A stretch of DNA of 64,000 nt from Virgifigura deserti (GCA_003576685.1 QOZR01000002.1:411409-475408); one strand, 5' to 3'; shown: positions 22,051-31,217, counted from the stretch's first letter. Made by a program: numbers and translations. The notes: generated by a model from the sequence alone, not told the origin.

Positions 22051-25000
22051 CTAGAAGCACGGCTCGCGGTAATCGACGTAGGTCCAGGGAGCCACCCGAA
22101 GGATGGCGGCGGGGTTGTCCTCGGGGTCGAGCCGCAGCCGATGCCGCGCGCCACACCAGAGGTGCTTCGCGCCGGTCAGCAGCTCCTCGACCTCGAGGTT
22201 CCGGTCATCCGGGATGCCCATCGCGCCGAGCGGAAGCTCGATCTCGCTCTCCTGCGGTTCGAACGGGTCGAGATTGACCGCGATCAGGATGAAGTTGCCG
22301 CGGTCCGGCGCCATCTTGCCGTAGAACAGGACGTGCTCGCTGTCCGAGCGGTAGAATCGCAGATTGTCGAGCTCATGCAGCGCCGGGTTCTCGCGCCGGA
22401 TCCGATTGACCCGCGCGACATAGTCCTTGATGTTGCCCGGCCGGTCCCAATCCCAGACCTTGTAGTCGTACTTCTCGGAGTTGAGATATTCCTCGCTGTT
22501 CGGGACCGCCGCGTTCTCGCACAGCTCGAACCCGTTGTAGATCCCATAGACGCTGGAAAGAGTAGCCGCCAGCACCAGCCGGATCTTGAAGGCCGGGCGC
22601 CCGCCGGTCTGCAGGAAGGTCGGCAGGATGTCGGGCGTGTTGGCGAAGAAGTTCGGACGCAGATACTCTTTCACCTCGGTCTGGGTGAGTTCGGTCAGAT
22701 ACTGCGTCAGCTCGTCCTTGAAGTTCCGCCAGGTGAAGTAGGTGTAGGACTGGGTGAACCCGACCTTTGCGAGCATCTTCAGCATCGGTGGCCGGGTGAA
22801 GGCCTCCGACAGGAAGATCACCTCTGGATGCTGCTCCTGCACGTTGCGGATCAGCCATTCCCAGAACGGCACCGGCTTGGTGTGGGGATTGTCGACGCGG
22901 AAGGTCTTCACGCCCTGGTCGACCCAGAACAGCACCACGTCCAACAGCTCCTGCCACAGCGCGTCGCGATGCGGGCCGTAGAAGTTTACATTGACGATGT
23001 CCTGATATTTCTTCGGCGGGTTCTCGGCATATTTGATGGTCCCGTCGGGCCGAAGCTGGAACCAGTCGGGGTGCTCCCGGAGCCACGGATGGTCGGGCGA
23101 GCATTGAATCGCGAAGTCCAGCGCCACCTCCATGCCGTGGCGCTCGGCCGCCGCAACGAACCGCTGGAAGTCCTCCAGGGTTCCGAGCTCCGGATGCACG
23201 GCGGTATGGCCGCCCTCCTCGGACCCGATCGCATAGGGGCTGCCGGGATCGTTCGGGCCGGCGCCGAGCGTGTTGTTCGGCCCCTTGCGGTGGGCGCGGC
23301 CGATCGGATGGATCGGCACGAAATAGATGACGTCGAAGCCCATCTCGCGGATTTCGGGCAGCCGCCTCTCGCAGTCCGCGAAGGTCGCCGACTTCCCCGG
23401 CTCCGTCCCTTGCGAGCGCGGGAACATCTCGTACCAGGCCGCGAACCGCGCCGCGACCCGATCGACGGTCACTTCGAGCACCGGCGCGTACTCCGTCGCG
23501 TTCGACCGATCCGGGCAGCGCGCCATGACCGCGCGGGTTTCGGGCGAGAGGAGGAGCAGAGCACGCTCCGCCTCCGTCTGCGCCAGGTCGAACGTCTGTA
23601 GCGTCCGGTCGAGCCGTCCCCGGTCCTCGCCGCGCGCGACAGTCAACGCGCGCTGTAGAATCTGGCGCCCTTCCAGCAGTTCGAGATCGATGCTCTGGCC
23701 GGCGTCCGTCTTCTTCTGCGCGCCGTCCCGCCAGCTTTCGAATTCGTCCATCCAGGCTTCGACGGTATAGAGATAGCGGGCGTTCTCGGTCAGAGTGACG
23801 CTGCCGTGCCAGCGGTCCAGGCCCGCATTCTCGAGCGTCATCGGCGTTTCCCGCCAATCGGGCTCGTCCTTGCGGCGGAACTTCAGGACGGCGGCGATCT
23901 TGTCGTGCCCTTCCTTGAAGATGTCGGCCCAGACCTCGAGTCTGTCGCCGACCTCGCGCTTCACCGGATATCGGCCGTGATCGATCTCCGGCCAGACGTT
24001 CTGAATGACGACCGGCATGCTGCGGAGCGTGTCCGGCGACAGCAGCGTCGCCGAGGCCCGGCGCGCGGAACGGGCCGACGCGGCACGTCCCGAAGGCGAT
24101 ATCTGCGCCTGATCCCGCTCCCGGCCGCGAACGAGACGCCCGTCGAGCGGCGCCAGGTCGACGATCATGTCGGCCCTCAGATCGCCCCTCGCCCGTCCCG
24201 GCGTGAGATCCTCTCCGTCGACGACGCCGCCCACCATTCCGTCGAGGCGGTTGACGGCGAAGCCGTGGCCGCTGTTTGGGTCCGGATTGAGCAGCGTCGC
24301 CGTCCAGCCGGCCGCCTTCTCGCCGCGCCGGACCAGGGCGACCGCCGGCCCCAGATCGGCATGCACTGCCACCTGCGGCCCCTCCTCGTTCAGCACGGGG
24401 ATGCTCGCCTTCGTCCGGTTCACCTCGGCAATGAAGTCGCTGAGGTCGAACTGCGGCTCCTCCCAATCGTCGGGGCGCGTTCCGACCACGTCCAGCTTGC
24501 GCCGGAAGCCGAACTCATAGCCGATCGGCATCATCACCCCGGTCGAGAACGCGGCGGCGAAGAGATAGCGTTGCCGATACAGCGCCTCGAGCTGATCGCG
24601 GGCGACGACGCCCTGGGCGGCCGCTTCGACCGCCAGCCGCTCGGTGTCGTGGCTTTCGGGAAAGGCGATCGACGGCGCGATATGACGGAACGCGCTATAT
24701 TGCCGAAGCAGCCAGTCGCCCCGGAAATCCCACCATTTGGAGCTGTTGAACAGGAAATCGAAACCGGCCGGCCGAAGCTGCTCGACCTGTTCCAAGGTGC
24801 AGCCGAGCGTCTCGGCGGCGAACACCGCGTCAGGCCGGCTCTCGCGCACAGCACGGATCAGCTCGATCCAGACCGAGGCAGGCACCTTGTAGGCGGCGTC
24901 GCAGCGGTATCCGTGAAACCCCAGCTTGACGTAGTGGCGGACGAGATCCGTCCAATAGGCGACGATCTGGGCCAGTTCCGGGCGCTCGGCGAAATCGACC

Positions 25001-25431
25001 TCGGCAAGGTCGCCCCAGACAGTGACGTTCGTCGCATCGGCCGGATCGATCGCGGAAGGCGATCGGACGGCGCCGTCGGGCTCGCGCGCATACCAGTCCG
25101 GATGCTCGGCCACGAGATCGGAATCCTTGGCCGTGTGATTGATCACGAGATCCATCATCACCGACAGACCCTGCTTCTCGGCGGCCGCGGTGAAGTCCTG
25201 CAACAGTGCATCGGCGGACTTCCTCGAGGCGCCTTTGAAGATCGGATGCAGGCGATAGTGATCCTTGACCGCGTAGAGGCTGCCGGAGAAGCCCGGATAG
25301 TGAAACGGATTGATGTAGACCCAGTCGAAGCCCATGCGCGCGATTCGCGGCAGCTGCTTCTTCCAATCAGCGATGGAGCCCACCAGAAGCGGAAACAGAT
25401 TATATATCCGGGGACCTGAAGCTGCGGTCAC
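22051..25431 (-). CDS. glgE: GH13 alpha-amylase domain fused to GlgE maltosyltransferase
   Basis: An 1126-aa two-enzyme fusion at the head of the operon. Residues 1-440 are a complete GH13 barrel (YNLFPLLVGS, GFDWVYINPFHYPGFSGS, DLVINHTAKDSD) with intact catalytic Asp178 (YRCDA), Glu207 (FAAETLG) and Asp262 (ESHDTE). An Arg/Ala/Ser-rich linker follows. From about residue 474 (VVIQNVWPEIDHGRYPVKR) it is GlgE, which transfers maltosyl units from maltose-1-phosphate to alpha-1,4-glucan, with nucleophile Asp847 (FRVDNPHTKP) and acid/base Glu876 (FLSEAFTRP). The frame opens at 25644, but that lies upstream of the promoter; the GTG at 25431 has GGGAGAGG eight bases before it and is used. The N-terminal domain is more like an oligosaccharide hydrolase or transferase than part of classic 650-700-aa GlgE; its substrate is unknown. 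Confidence 0.92.
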   Translation of the reverse strand: MTAASGPRIYNLFPLLVGSIADWKKQLPRIARMGFDWVYINPFHYPGFSGSLYAVKDHYRLHPIFKGASRKSADALLQDFTAAAEKQGLSVMMDLVINHTAKDSDLVAEHPDWYAREPDGAVRSPSAIDPADATNVTVWGDLAEVDFAERPELAQIVAYWTDLVRHYVKLGFHGYRCDAAYKVPASVWIELIRAVRESRPDAVFAAETLGCTLEQVEQLRPAGFDFLFNSSKWWDFRGDWLLRQYSAFRHIAPSIAFPESHDTERLAVEAAAQGVVARDQLEALYRQRYLFAAAFSTGVMMPIGYEFGFRRKLDVVGTRPDDWEEPQFDLSDFIAEVNRTKASIPVLNEEGPQVAVHADLGPAVALVRRGEKAAGWTATLLNPDPNSGHGFAVNRLDGMVGGVVDGEDLTPGRARGDLRADMIVDLAPLDGRLVRGRERDQAQISPSGRAASARSARRASATLLSPDTLRSMPVVIQNVWPEIDHGRYPVKREVGDRLEVWADIFKEGHDKIAAVLKFRRKDEPDWRETPMTLENAGLDRWHGSVTLTENARYLYTVEAWMDEFESWRDGAQKKTDAGQSIDLELLEGRQILQRALTVARGEDRGRLDRTLQTFDLAQTEAERALLLLSPETRAVMARCPDRSNATEYAPVLEVTVDRVAARFAAWYEMFPRSQGTEPGKSATFADCERRLPEIREMGFDVIYFVPIHPIGRAHRKGPNNTLGAGPNDPGSPYAIGSEEGGHTAVHPELGTLEDFQRFVAAAERHGMEVALDFAIQCSPDHPWLREHPDWFQLRPDGTIKYAENPPKKYQDIVNVNFYGPHRDALWQELLDVVLFWVDQGVKTFRVDNPHTKPVPFWEWLIRNVQEQHPEVIFLSEAFTRPPMLKMLAKVGFTQSYTYFTWRNFKDELTQYLTELTQTEVKEYLRPNFFANTPDILPTFLQTGGRPAFKIRLVLAATLSSVYGIYNGFELCENAAVPNSEEYLNSEKYDYKVWDWDRPGNIKDYVARVNRIRRENPALHELDNLRFYRSDSEHVLFYGKMAPDRGNFILIAVNLDPFEPQESEIELPLGAMGIPDDRNLEVEELLTGAKHLWCGARHRLRLDPEDNPAAILRVAPWTYVDYREPCF

Positions 25432-25583
25432 ACTTTCATCCTCTCCCGTTACGACGGCGCGGCTCTGCAGGGCCTTGGAGCGATCATAAGCCTGCCGTCT
25501 CCAGCAATACCGACGGCAACACGGCAAGAGAGCTGGAGATCGAAAACATGCGACGCGGACCCTGAGCAGACCCCTGTCGGTAA

Positions 25584-25608
25584 AACGTCCCCGGATTTGG
25601 TTTGTTCC
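25584..25608 (-). promoter_or_regulatory. EcfG-type promoter of the glgE-treS-glgB-glgX-treZ-malQ-treY operon
   Basis: The minus strand reads GGAAC, 16 bp, CGTT, an exact EcfG consensus. The -10 end is about 150 bp upstream of the GTG start of glgE. This predicts that an operon of about 18 kb is switched on by the general stress response. Confidence 0.82.
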
Positions 25609-25700
25609 AGAAGCGATGCGGCACGAGTCGCCTCCGGTTGACACCCGCCGGTGCCAGACACATCATTTGAGTGGAAGAATTTCCGACGGGGAACGCGCAG

Positions 25701-26090
25701 ATGGTGGGTACGAATCTCGAGGCGAAGATCAAAGAGCGTGCATACCAGCTCTGGGAAGGCGAAGGACGCCCCCACGGGAAGCACCTCGAACATTGGCGCC
25801 GCGCCGAGCAAGAGGTGAAGTCGCAGGCCGATCAGAGCATTCTGCAACGGTCCATGGAACGGTCGAACCCGGCGCCGGGTATGTCGCCGTCATCTCCGGC
25901 CGGTGCAACCTCGACCCCAGCCGGCTCGACCCCGGCCGAGGCAGCGGCTGCTGCGGGCGAGAGCAAGGCGGCCGTCGAGGGCAAGCGGGCAAGAACCAAG
26001 ACGACCGCCAAGACCAAGACCAAAACGGAACCGAAGAGCAAGACCGCGGCGAAAAAGCCGAGGAGCAGCACGACGAAGCCGACCGTCTGA
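25701..26090 (+). CDS. DUF2934 protein with a lysine/alanine-rich histone H1-like tail
   Basis: A 129-aa protein of unknown function. Residues 1-45 match the DUF2934 pattern (IKERAYQLWEGEGRPHGKHL, then EHWRRAEQEV). Residues 60-129 are low complexity, first Pro/Ser/Ala/Gly-rich and then strongly basic (KTTAKTKTKTEPKSKTAAKK), resembling histone H1 or AlgP-like DNA-binding tails. The ATG at 25701 follows GGGGAACG; an in-frame GTG at 25671 has no ribosome site. It is divergent from the glgE operon, and DUF2934 genes are often found near glycogen genes. Nucleic-acid binding through the tail is an inference from composition only. Confidence 0.75.
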   Translation: MVGTNLEAKIKERAYQLWEGEGRPHGKHLEHWRRAEQEVKSQADQSILQRSMERSNPAPGMSPSSPAGATSTPAGSTPAEAAAAAGESKAAVEGKRARTKTTAKTKTKTEPKSKTAAKKPRSSTTKPTV

Positions 26091-26105
26091 TCGAGTGCCG
26101 CAACC

Positions 26106-27455
26106 TTGATCGCGAATGTCGATCGGCTCAATGCCGATCTGGGCGGCGCCCTTCAGGAGGCCGAGACCCGCTACAGGGCCGCAAATCCTGGAAGCATGGC
26201 GCAACATGGCGAAGCCCTGCGCGCCATGCCCGGCGGCAACACGCGTACGGTGCTGTTCTACACACCCTTCCCGCTCGTCTGGGAGCGGGGCGACGGGGCG
26301 ACGCTTCAGGATGTAGACGGCCACGCTTATACCGATTTTCTTGGCGAATATACGGCCGGGCTGTACGGCCATTCCGACCCGACGATCCGGAATGCGGTGC
26401 GCGACGCGCTGGACCAGGGCCTCGTCCTCGGCGGACCGAACCGCTATGAGGTGCCGCTGGCGCAGGAATTGTGCAGGCGGTTTCCGTCGCTGGACCGGGT
26501 GCGTTTCTGCAATTCCGGCACGGAGGCGAACGTCCTGGCGCTGTCGGCCGCCCGGGCGGCGACCGGCCGGTCCGCCGTCATGGTGTTCGACGGCGGCTAT
26601 CACGGCAGCGTGCTTTATTTCGGCCGCGGCGGCTCGCCTCTCAATCTTCCGGTCCCCTGGATCAAGGCAAGATACAACGACATCGACGCGGCGACCGCGC
26701 TGATCCGCCAGCATGCCGGCGATCTGGCCGCGGTTCTGGTCGAGCCGATGCTCGGCTCCGGCGGATGCGTGCCCGCGGACCGCGAGTTTCTGGAAGCCCT
26801 GCGCGACTCCTGCGACCAGCATGATATCGTCCTTATCTTCGACGAGGTGATGACGTCGCGACTGTCGCCGGGCGGGCTTCAGCAAACACTCGGGATTCGG
26901 CCGGACATGACCACGCTTGGCAAATATCTGGGCGGCGGGCTCAGCTTCGGCGCCTTCGGCGGCAGGGCCGAGCTGATGGACCGGTTCGATCCGCGGCGGT
27001 CGGATGCGCTGCCGCATGCCGGGACATTCAACAACAACGTGCTGTCGATGGCGGCGGGGCTCACCGGCTTGACGCGGCTGTTCACGCCCGACGCGGCGAT
27101 GCAGTTGAACCGTAGGGGAGAGCAGCTCCGCGAGCGGCTGAACGGGCTCGCCGCGGGGTACGGCGTGCCGCTGCAGGCGACGGGGATCGGGTCGCTGCTC
27201 AACCTGCATTTCCGACGCGACCGCATCCGATCGCCCGCGGATTTCTGGAGCGAGGACCCGCAACGGCTTGCACGCCGGGCGGACCTCCTGGCGCTGTTCC
27301 ACTTCGACATGATCGAGAGGGGGCAATATCTCGCCCGCCGCGGCTTCATCAGCCTGTCGCTGCCGGTCACCGATGCCCATCTGGACGCCCTCTGCGCCGC
27401 GGTCGAGGAGTTCCTGCAGACGCGCCGTTCGATCCTGCTGTCCGCGCTCGGTTGA
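26106..27455 (+). CDS. Class III PLP aminotransferase, glutamate-1-semialdehyde aminomutase-like
   Basis: A 449-aa fold-type I PLP enzyme. Features: MPGGNTRTVLFYTPFPL near residue 40, RFCNSGTEANVLALSAARAA (phosphate binding), FDGGYHGSVLYFG, LIFDEVMTSRLSPGG (Asp contacting the PLP nitrogen), and TTLGKYLGGGLSFGAFGG with the Schiff-base lysine. These place it with HemL-like aminotransferases and aminomutases. It is unlikely to be the housekeeping hemL: the motif after the lysine and the C-terminus (HFDMIERGQYLARRGFISLS) resemble the aspartate-aminotransferase-family relatives of uncertain substrate. The only upstream start is a TTG at 26106 with no good ribosome site, so the N-terminus is uncertain. 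It starts 15 bp after the DUF2934 gene. Confidence 0.85.
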   Translation: MIANVDRLNADLGGALQEAETRYRAANPGSMAQHGEALRAMPGGNTRTVLFYTPFPLVWERGDGATLQDVDGHAYTDFLGEYTAGLYGHSDPTIRNAVRDALDQGLVLGGPNRYEVPLAQELCRRFPSLDRVRFCNSGTEANVLALSAARAATGRSAVMVFDGGYHGSVLYFGRGGSPLNLPVPWIKARYNDIDAATALIRQHAGDLAAVLVEPMLGSGGCVPADREFLEALRDSCDQHDIVLIFDEVMTSRLSPGGLQQTLGIRPDMTTLGKYLGGGLSFGAFGGRAELMDRFDPRRSDALPHAGTFNNNVLSMAAGLTGLTRLFTPDAAMQLNRRGEQLRERLNGLAAGYGVPLQATGIGSLLNLHFRRDRIRSPADFWSEDPQRLARRADLLALFHFDMIERGQYLARRGFISLSLPVTDAHLDALCAAVEEFLQTRRSILLSALG

Positions 27456-27476
27456 TGAAGCCGATGGATGGCACCA

Positions 27477-27815
27477 ATGGATGACGACCGCCTGCCGACG
27501 GACCTGTGGATTCGCGCGCATCTTCGCCGCTGCACCGTCGAAGGCATCCCCGCGACCGTGGTGCACAAGGGCGAAGGCAATCGCGGAACCGTGCTCCTCA
27601 AGCTCAATCAGCGCGAAGAGGGCTGCCGCGTTCTGACCCAGACGCGCGATCTCGACGGACGGTTCGGCTGGCTCCCCGCCCTGAAGGGTGCGCTGGTCCC
27701 TGAAGCGGAGGCCGATGCCTATATCGCCCGCGCAGTGGACCGCGATCCGGACCTTTGGGTGATCGAGATCGAGGATCGCCAGGGCCGGCACCCCTTCGAA
27801 GGAAAGATTCTTTAG
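27477..27815 (+). CDS. DUF1491 family protein
   Basis: A 112-aa protein of an alphaproteobacterial family of unknown function (DUF1491). Recognised by the N-terminal LPTDLWIRAHLRRCTVEGIP, the central GNRGTVLLKLNQREEGCRVL and the C-terminal DPDLWVIEIEDRQGRHPFEG; total length fits the family. It has no signal peptide or membrane segment. Two in-frame ATGs (27468 and 27477) are possible; the second gives the family-typical start. It lies 21 bp after the aminotransferase and 22 bp before the methyltransferase on the same strand, so the three may be one transcript. Confidence 0.75.
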   Translation: MDDDRLPTDLWIRAHLRRCTVEGIPATVVHKGEGNRGTVLLKLNQREEGCRVLTQTRDLDGRFGWLPALKGALVPEAEADAYIARAVDRDPDLWVIEIEDRQGRHPFEGKIL

Positions 27816-27837
27816 AGCCTGGGACGGAGAAACCGAG

Positions 27838-28569
27838 ATGCCCTGTGCGAGCTATTCGGATCCGCGCTTGGCCGCGGTTTACGACCCGCTGAACCCGTCC
27901 GACGACGATATCCTCTTCTATCTCGACCTCGCCGGCGAAACGCCCAAGACCGTCCTCGACATGGGGTGCGGCACGGGACGGCTCGCCTGCGAACTCGCCG
28001 CGCGCGGACATCAGGTGACCGGCGCCGATCCGGCGGCGGCGATGCTCGATATCGCGCGCAGCCGATCGGGCGGCGAGAAGGTGACATGGATCGAGACGAA
28101 GGCCGCCGATCTATCCGTCGACACGCGCTTCGACCTCATCATCATGACCGGGCATGTGTTTCAGGTCTTTCTGGACGATCAGGATGTCCGCGCGGCCCTG
28201 CGCACCCTCCACCAGCATCTCGCGCCCGGTGGCCGGGTCGCCTTCGAAACCCGTAACCCCGCGGTGCAGGAATGGAGCGGATGGACGCCGGAGGAAACCC
28301 ACGAACGGGTTGAGGTCGCGGGTGTCGGTACGGTGGAGGTTCACTACGACATCACGTCGGTAGCCGGCCCGTTCGTGACCTTCGAGACCCATTTCCGCTT
28401 TGCCGAGGATGATATCTTGGTCGCGCCCACCACGCTTCGCTTCATGAACCAGGACGAGCTCGCCGCATTTCTCGCAGACGCCGGCTTTACGGACGTCACC
28501 TGGTATGGCGATTGGGACCGGTCGGCCGTAAGCCCCACAAGTCCCGAGATCATCGCCATCGCGGGTTAG
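27838..28569 (+). CDS. Class I SAM-dependent methyltransferase
   Basis: A 243-aa Rossmann-fold methyltransferase. Motif I is TVLDMGCGTGRLACELAARG (residues about 39-58), followed by motif II acidic residue in VTGADPAAAMLDIAR and motif III LAPGGRVAFETRN. The substrate cannot be told; this is the small-molecule Methyltransf_25/11 type rather than an RNA or DNA enzyme. The C-terminal 90 residues (YDITSVAGPFVTFETHFRF; FMNQDELAAFLADAGF) are the usual substrate-capping part. The ATG follows GGACGGAG. It is the last gene of the short DUF2934-aminotransferase-DUF1491 run. Confidence 0.85.
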   Translation: MPCASYSDPRLAAVYDPLNPSDDDILFYLDLAGETPKTVLDMGCGTGRLACELAARGHQVTGADPAAAMLDIARSRSGGEKVTWIETKAADLSVDTRFDLIIMTGHVFQVFLDDQDVRAALRTLHQHLAPGGRVAFETRNPAVQEWSGWTPEETHERVEVAGVGTVEVHYDITSVAGPFVTFETHFRFAEDDILVAPTTLRFMNQDELAAFLADAGFTDVTWYGDWDRSAVSPTSPEIIAIAG

Positions 28570-28898
28570 ATGTGTGGCGGACATCGCCTGACCGGTGCAC
28601 GTCGCCCCCTTGATATCAATGGCCCAATCAACACGACGTCCGGATGGCGTAGGCAGGTAACCGTGCCGAGTATCGCTCGGACCGGTGGCAGAAATCCGGG
28701 AGGCGTTCTGGAACGTCTGGCGTGAATTGGTGTTGATTACTTCGAATGCGTTGAAAAGAAGCGCTTACATTTCGGCGCGTTGGGTGGGCGCAAGCATTTC
28801 AGGCGTCGACGACCGCGTTATTCGGCCGAAGAAATGTCGTTTCGCCTGCTTCGGCGCGGCGACGCTGTCTCTCGTCATCGGCAAGAGGGCTCTTCAAG
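28570..28898 (+). promoter_or_regulatory. Intergenic region with a near-consensus EcfG promoter at 28710-28734
   Basis: This 329-bp stretch holds no recognisable gene. At 28710-28734 it reads GGAAC, 16 bp, TGTT, one base off the EcfG consensus, about 165 bp before the UXS-like gene. A frame at 28685-29158 crosses the region but has no family features and overlaps the real gene, so it is not called. Confidence 0.45.
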
Positions 28899-30158
28899 AT
28901 GATGTTGCGAAAGCGCGTCTTGGTGACCGGCGGCGCCGGGTTTCTCGGATCGCATCTCTGCGAGCGCCTCATCGCCGAGGGATGCGATGTCCTGTGCGCC
29001 GACAATTTCTTCACGGGAACGAAGGACAATATTTCGCATCTCGTCGGACATCCGCAGTTCGAGCTGCTGCGGCACGACGTCACCTTTCCGCTCTATGTCG
29101 AGGTCGACGAGATCTACAATCTCGCCTGCCCGGCCTCGCCGATTCACTATCAGCATGACCCGGTGCAGACGACCAAGACAAGCGTGCACGGCGCCATCAA
29201 CATGCTGGGCTTGGCGAAACGTCTGAATGCGAAGATTTTTCAGGCATCGACCAGCGAAGTCTATGGCGACCCGCAGATCGATCTGCAGGCGGAGAGCTAT
29301 CGCGGCAACGTCAATCCGATCGGGCTCCGCGCCTGCTACGACGAGGGTAAGCGCTGCGCGGAAACGCTGTTCTTCGATTACCATCGCCAGCACCGTCTGC
29401 GCATTCGCGTCGCCCGGATCTTCAACACATATGGGCCGCGCATGCACCCCAATGACGGACGGGTCGTTTCGAACTTCATCGTCCAGGCCCTGAAGGGCGA
29501 ACCGATCACCATTTTCGGCGACGGTAGCCAGACACGCGCCTTCTGCTATGTCGACGATTTGATTGAGGGTTTCATTCGTCTGATGGAGGCGCCGGATGCG
29601 TTGACCGGACCAGTCAATCTCGGCAATCCGGTCACCTTCACGATAGCGGAGCTTGCGGAGAAGGTGATCGAACTGACCGGCTCGCGTTCGCGGCTGGAAT
29701 ATCGGGCATTGCCGGCCGACGACCCGCGTCAGCGGCGGCCCGACATCAAGCTTGCCCGGAGAGAGCTCGGCTGGCAGCCGACCGTTCCGCTGGAGGAAGG
29801 CCTGAAGCGCACCATCGCCTTCTTCGACGATCTGCTCCGAACGCTGTCGAAAGCGCGGCGCTCAACCGGCGCGGCGCGTGTCGTCGGAAACAACGGGTTG
29901 GCCGGGGACGGATTGGACAGGTTGCAGGCCGAGAAGGCTCCGCGCCTCCGCCGGGGTCGCGGGGCGGCGGTCGTACTCGCCGCAGAGCGCGGCGACTCGC
30001 GCCACCAGCTCGGCGTTGCTCTGGGCCAGCCGGCCCCGCTCGAAGTAGATGTTGTCCTCAAGCCCGGTGCGGACATGACCGCCGCGGGCGAGCGCCCAGC
30101 GATTGGCGACGAGTTGGCTCCGGCCGGTCGCGGCGGCCGTCCAGGTCGCCCCGGGTAG
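28899..30158 (+). CDS. UDP-glucuronate decarboxylase (UXS)-like SDR, with an antisense-derived C-terminal extension
   Basis: An extended short-chain dehydrogenase of 419 aa. It has the NAD motif [10 protein letters not shown], catalytic Tyr and Lys in [11 protein letters not shown], and the UXS-type segments [47 protein letters not shown] and [18 protein letters not shown] converts UDP-glucuronate to UDP-xylose, a sugar donor for surface polysaccharides, which fits the glycan cluster downstream. The recognisable domain ends at about residue 315 (IAFFDDLLR). The last 98 codons are read through the complementary strand of the convergent BKACE gene and look non-native ([17 protein letters not shown]), so a normal stop was probably lost or a sequencing frameshift is present. 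ATG 28899 follows GAGGG. Confidence 0.85.
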   Translation: MMLRKRVLVTGGAGFLGSHLCERLIAEGCDVLCADNFFTGTKDNISHLVGHPQFELLRHDVTFPLYVEVDEIYNLACPASPIHYQHDPVQTTKTSVHGAINMLGLAKRLNAKIFQASTSEVYGDPQIDLQAESYRGNVNPIGLRACYDEGKRCAETLFFDYHRQHRLRIRVARIFNTYGPRMHPNDGRVVSNFIVQALKGEPITIFGDGSQTRAFCYVDDLIEGFIRLMEAPDALTGPVNLGNPVTFTIAELAEKVIELTGSRSRLEYRALPADDPRQRRPDIKLARRELGWQPTVPLEEGLKRTIAFFDDLLRTLSKARRSTGAARVVGNNGLAGDGLDRLQAEKAPRLRRGRGAAVVLAAERGDSRHQLGVALGQPAPLEVDVVLKPGADMTAAGERPAIGDELAPAGRGGRPGRPG

Positions 30159-30743
30159 CTGGTCCTCGAGTTCCGATATCAGGAAATCGAGGACCTGCTC
30201 GCGGGCCGGCAGCGCGTTCGGAATACCCATCACGAACTGGACATGGAGCGGGGGCCGGACCAGCCCGCGCTCCACCAGATCCCGCGCGTTGTAGAGCATT
30301 GCCAGGTCGAAGATCTCGATCTCCGGCTTGATGTCCCGATCCAGCATGCTTCCGGCCAAGGCATCGATCAGGTCCGGCGGATTCTCGTAGATCATCGTGG
30401 CGAAGTTCACGGAACCGGTGGCGAGCGACGCCATGTCCGGGCGGTGATCGAGGCAGAGACCGCGCTCTGCGGGGGTTCGCCCGCGGCCGCCGGTGGAGAA
30501 CTGGACGATCATTCCGGGACAATGCTTTCGCACGCCCTCCTGGACCGCGGCATAGCGCTCCGGATCGGAGGATGGGTGCCCGTGGTCGTCGCGAACATGG
30601 ATATGCACCAGGGATGCGCCCGCCTCGAACGCCTCTTGGGTGCTCTCGATCTGTTCGGCTGTCGTGATCGGAACCGCCGGAGTCTTGTCCTTGGTCGGCT
30701 GGCTTCCGGTGATGGCAACGGCGATGATCGCCGGATGCGGCAT
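29862..30743 (-). CDS. BKACE family protein (beta-keto acid cleavage enzyme, formerly DUF849)
   Basis: A 293-aa TIM-barrel enzyme of the 3-keto-5-aminohexanoate cleavage enzyme family, which condenses beta-keto acids with acetyl-CoA to give acetoacetate and a new CoA ester. The metal-binding His pair is in [18 protein letters not shown]. Other family segments are [38 protein letters not shown] and [20 protein letters not shown]. The exact beta-keto substrate cannot be predicted by eye. The ATG at 30743 is preferred to the upstream GTG (30752) because AGGGGAG is well spaced. The family usually ends near EARSLLGL; the final ~20 residues lie in the overlap with the UXS-like gene. Confidence 0.88.
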   Translation of the reverse strand: MPHPAIIAVAITGSQPTKDKTPAVPITTAEQIESTQEAFEAGASLVHIHVRDDHGHPSSDPERYAAVQEGVRKHCPGMIVQFSTGGRGRTPAERGLCLDHRPDMASLATGSVNFATMIYENPPDLIDALAGSMLDRDIKPEIEIFDLAMLYNARDLVERGLVRPPLHVQFVMGIPNALPAREQVLDFLISELEDQLPGATWTAAATGRSQLVANRWALARGGHVRTGLEDNIYFERGRLAQSNAELVARVAALCGEYDRRPATPAEARSLLGLQPVQSVPGQPVVSDDTRRAG

Positions 30744-30791
30744 GACTCTCACTCCCCTGGATTCCGCAGCGAAACTAAAGGTCTGTCGGAT

Positions 30792-31217
30792 CTACCGCAA
30801 GACTGCCTTGAGGCCGATCTTAGGGCCGGCGAGCGCTTTCGAGACCGGGCAATTCGCCTTCGCCGCCTCGGCTTCCTTCTGGAAGGCCGCGTCATCAATG
30901 CCGGGCACCTCAGCTTCCGTCTCGAGTTCGATTCGACTGATCTCGAACCCTTCACCGACCTTCTCGAGATGGACCTGCGCCGTCGTATGAATCCGCGTGG
31001 GCGCGTGCCCGGCCTTGGACAGCCCCGCGGCCAGCGCCATCGAGAAGCAGCCGGCATGGGCCGCGCCGATCAGTTCCTCCGGATTGGTCCCCTGCCCGTC
31101 CTGGAACCTCGAGGGAAAGGAATAGGCGCCCTCGAAGGCGCCGCTGCCAAGCCGCATTCGCCCCGCACCCTCGCGCAGGTTCCCTTTCCATTCCGCCTCC
31201 GCCGATCGAATCGCCAT
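30792..31217 (-). CDS. osmC: OsmC family peroxiredoxin
   Basis: A 141-aa OsmC/Ohr-type thiol peroxidase that reduces organic hydroperoxides. The two redox cysteines are present, in HAGCFSMAL (about residue 60) and KANCPVSKAL (about 123). The N-terminal AEAEWKGNLREGAGRMRL and central PSRFQDGQGTNPEELIGAAH are of the OsmC rather than the Ohr branch. The ATG at 31217 has GGAGGAGTGGAG upstream; the longer frame to 31232 is not needed. OsmC is a common general-stress gene, but I found no EcfG promoter in its 247-bp upstream region. Confidence 0.93.
   Translation of the reverse strand: MAIRSAEAEWKGNLREGAGRMRLGSGAFEGAYSFPSRFQDGQGTNPEELIGAAHAGCFSMALAAGLSKAGHAPTRIHTTAQVHLEKVGEGFEISRIELETEAEVPGIDDAAFQKEAEAAKANCPVSKALAGPKIGLKAVLR

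Noticed and set aside
25890..27791. A 633-aa minus-strand frame opposite the aminotransferase
   Set aside because: Composition is typical of an antisense shadow and the plus-strand gene has clear PLP-enzyme motifs.
28685..29158. A 157-aa plus-strand frame overlapping the start of the UXS-like gene
   Set aside because: Overlaps the well-supported gene in another frame and contains the candidate promoter; composition is shadow-like.
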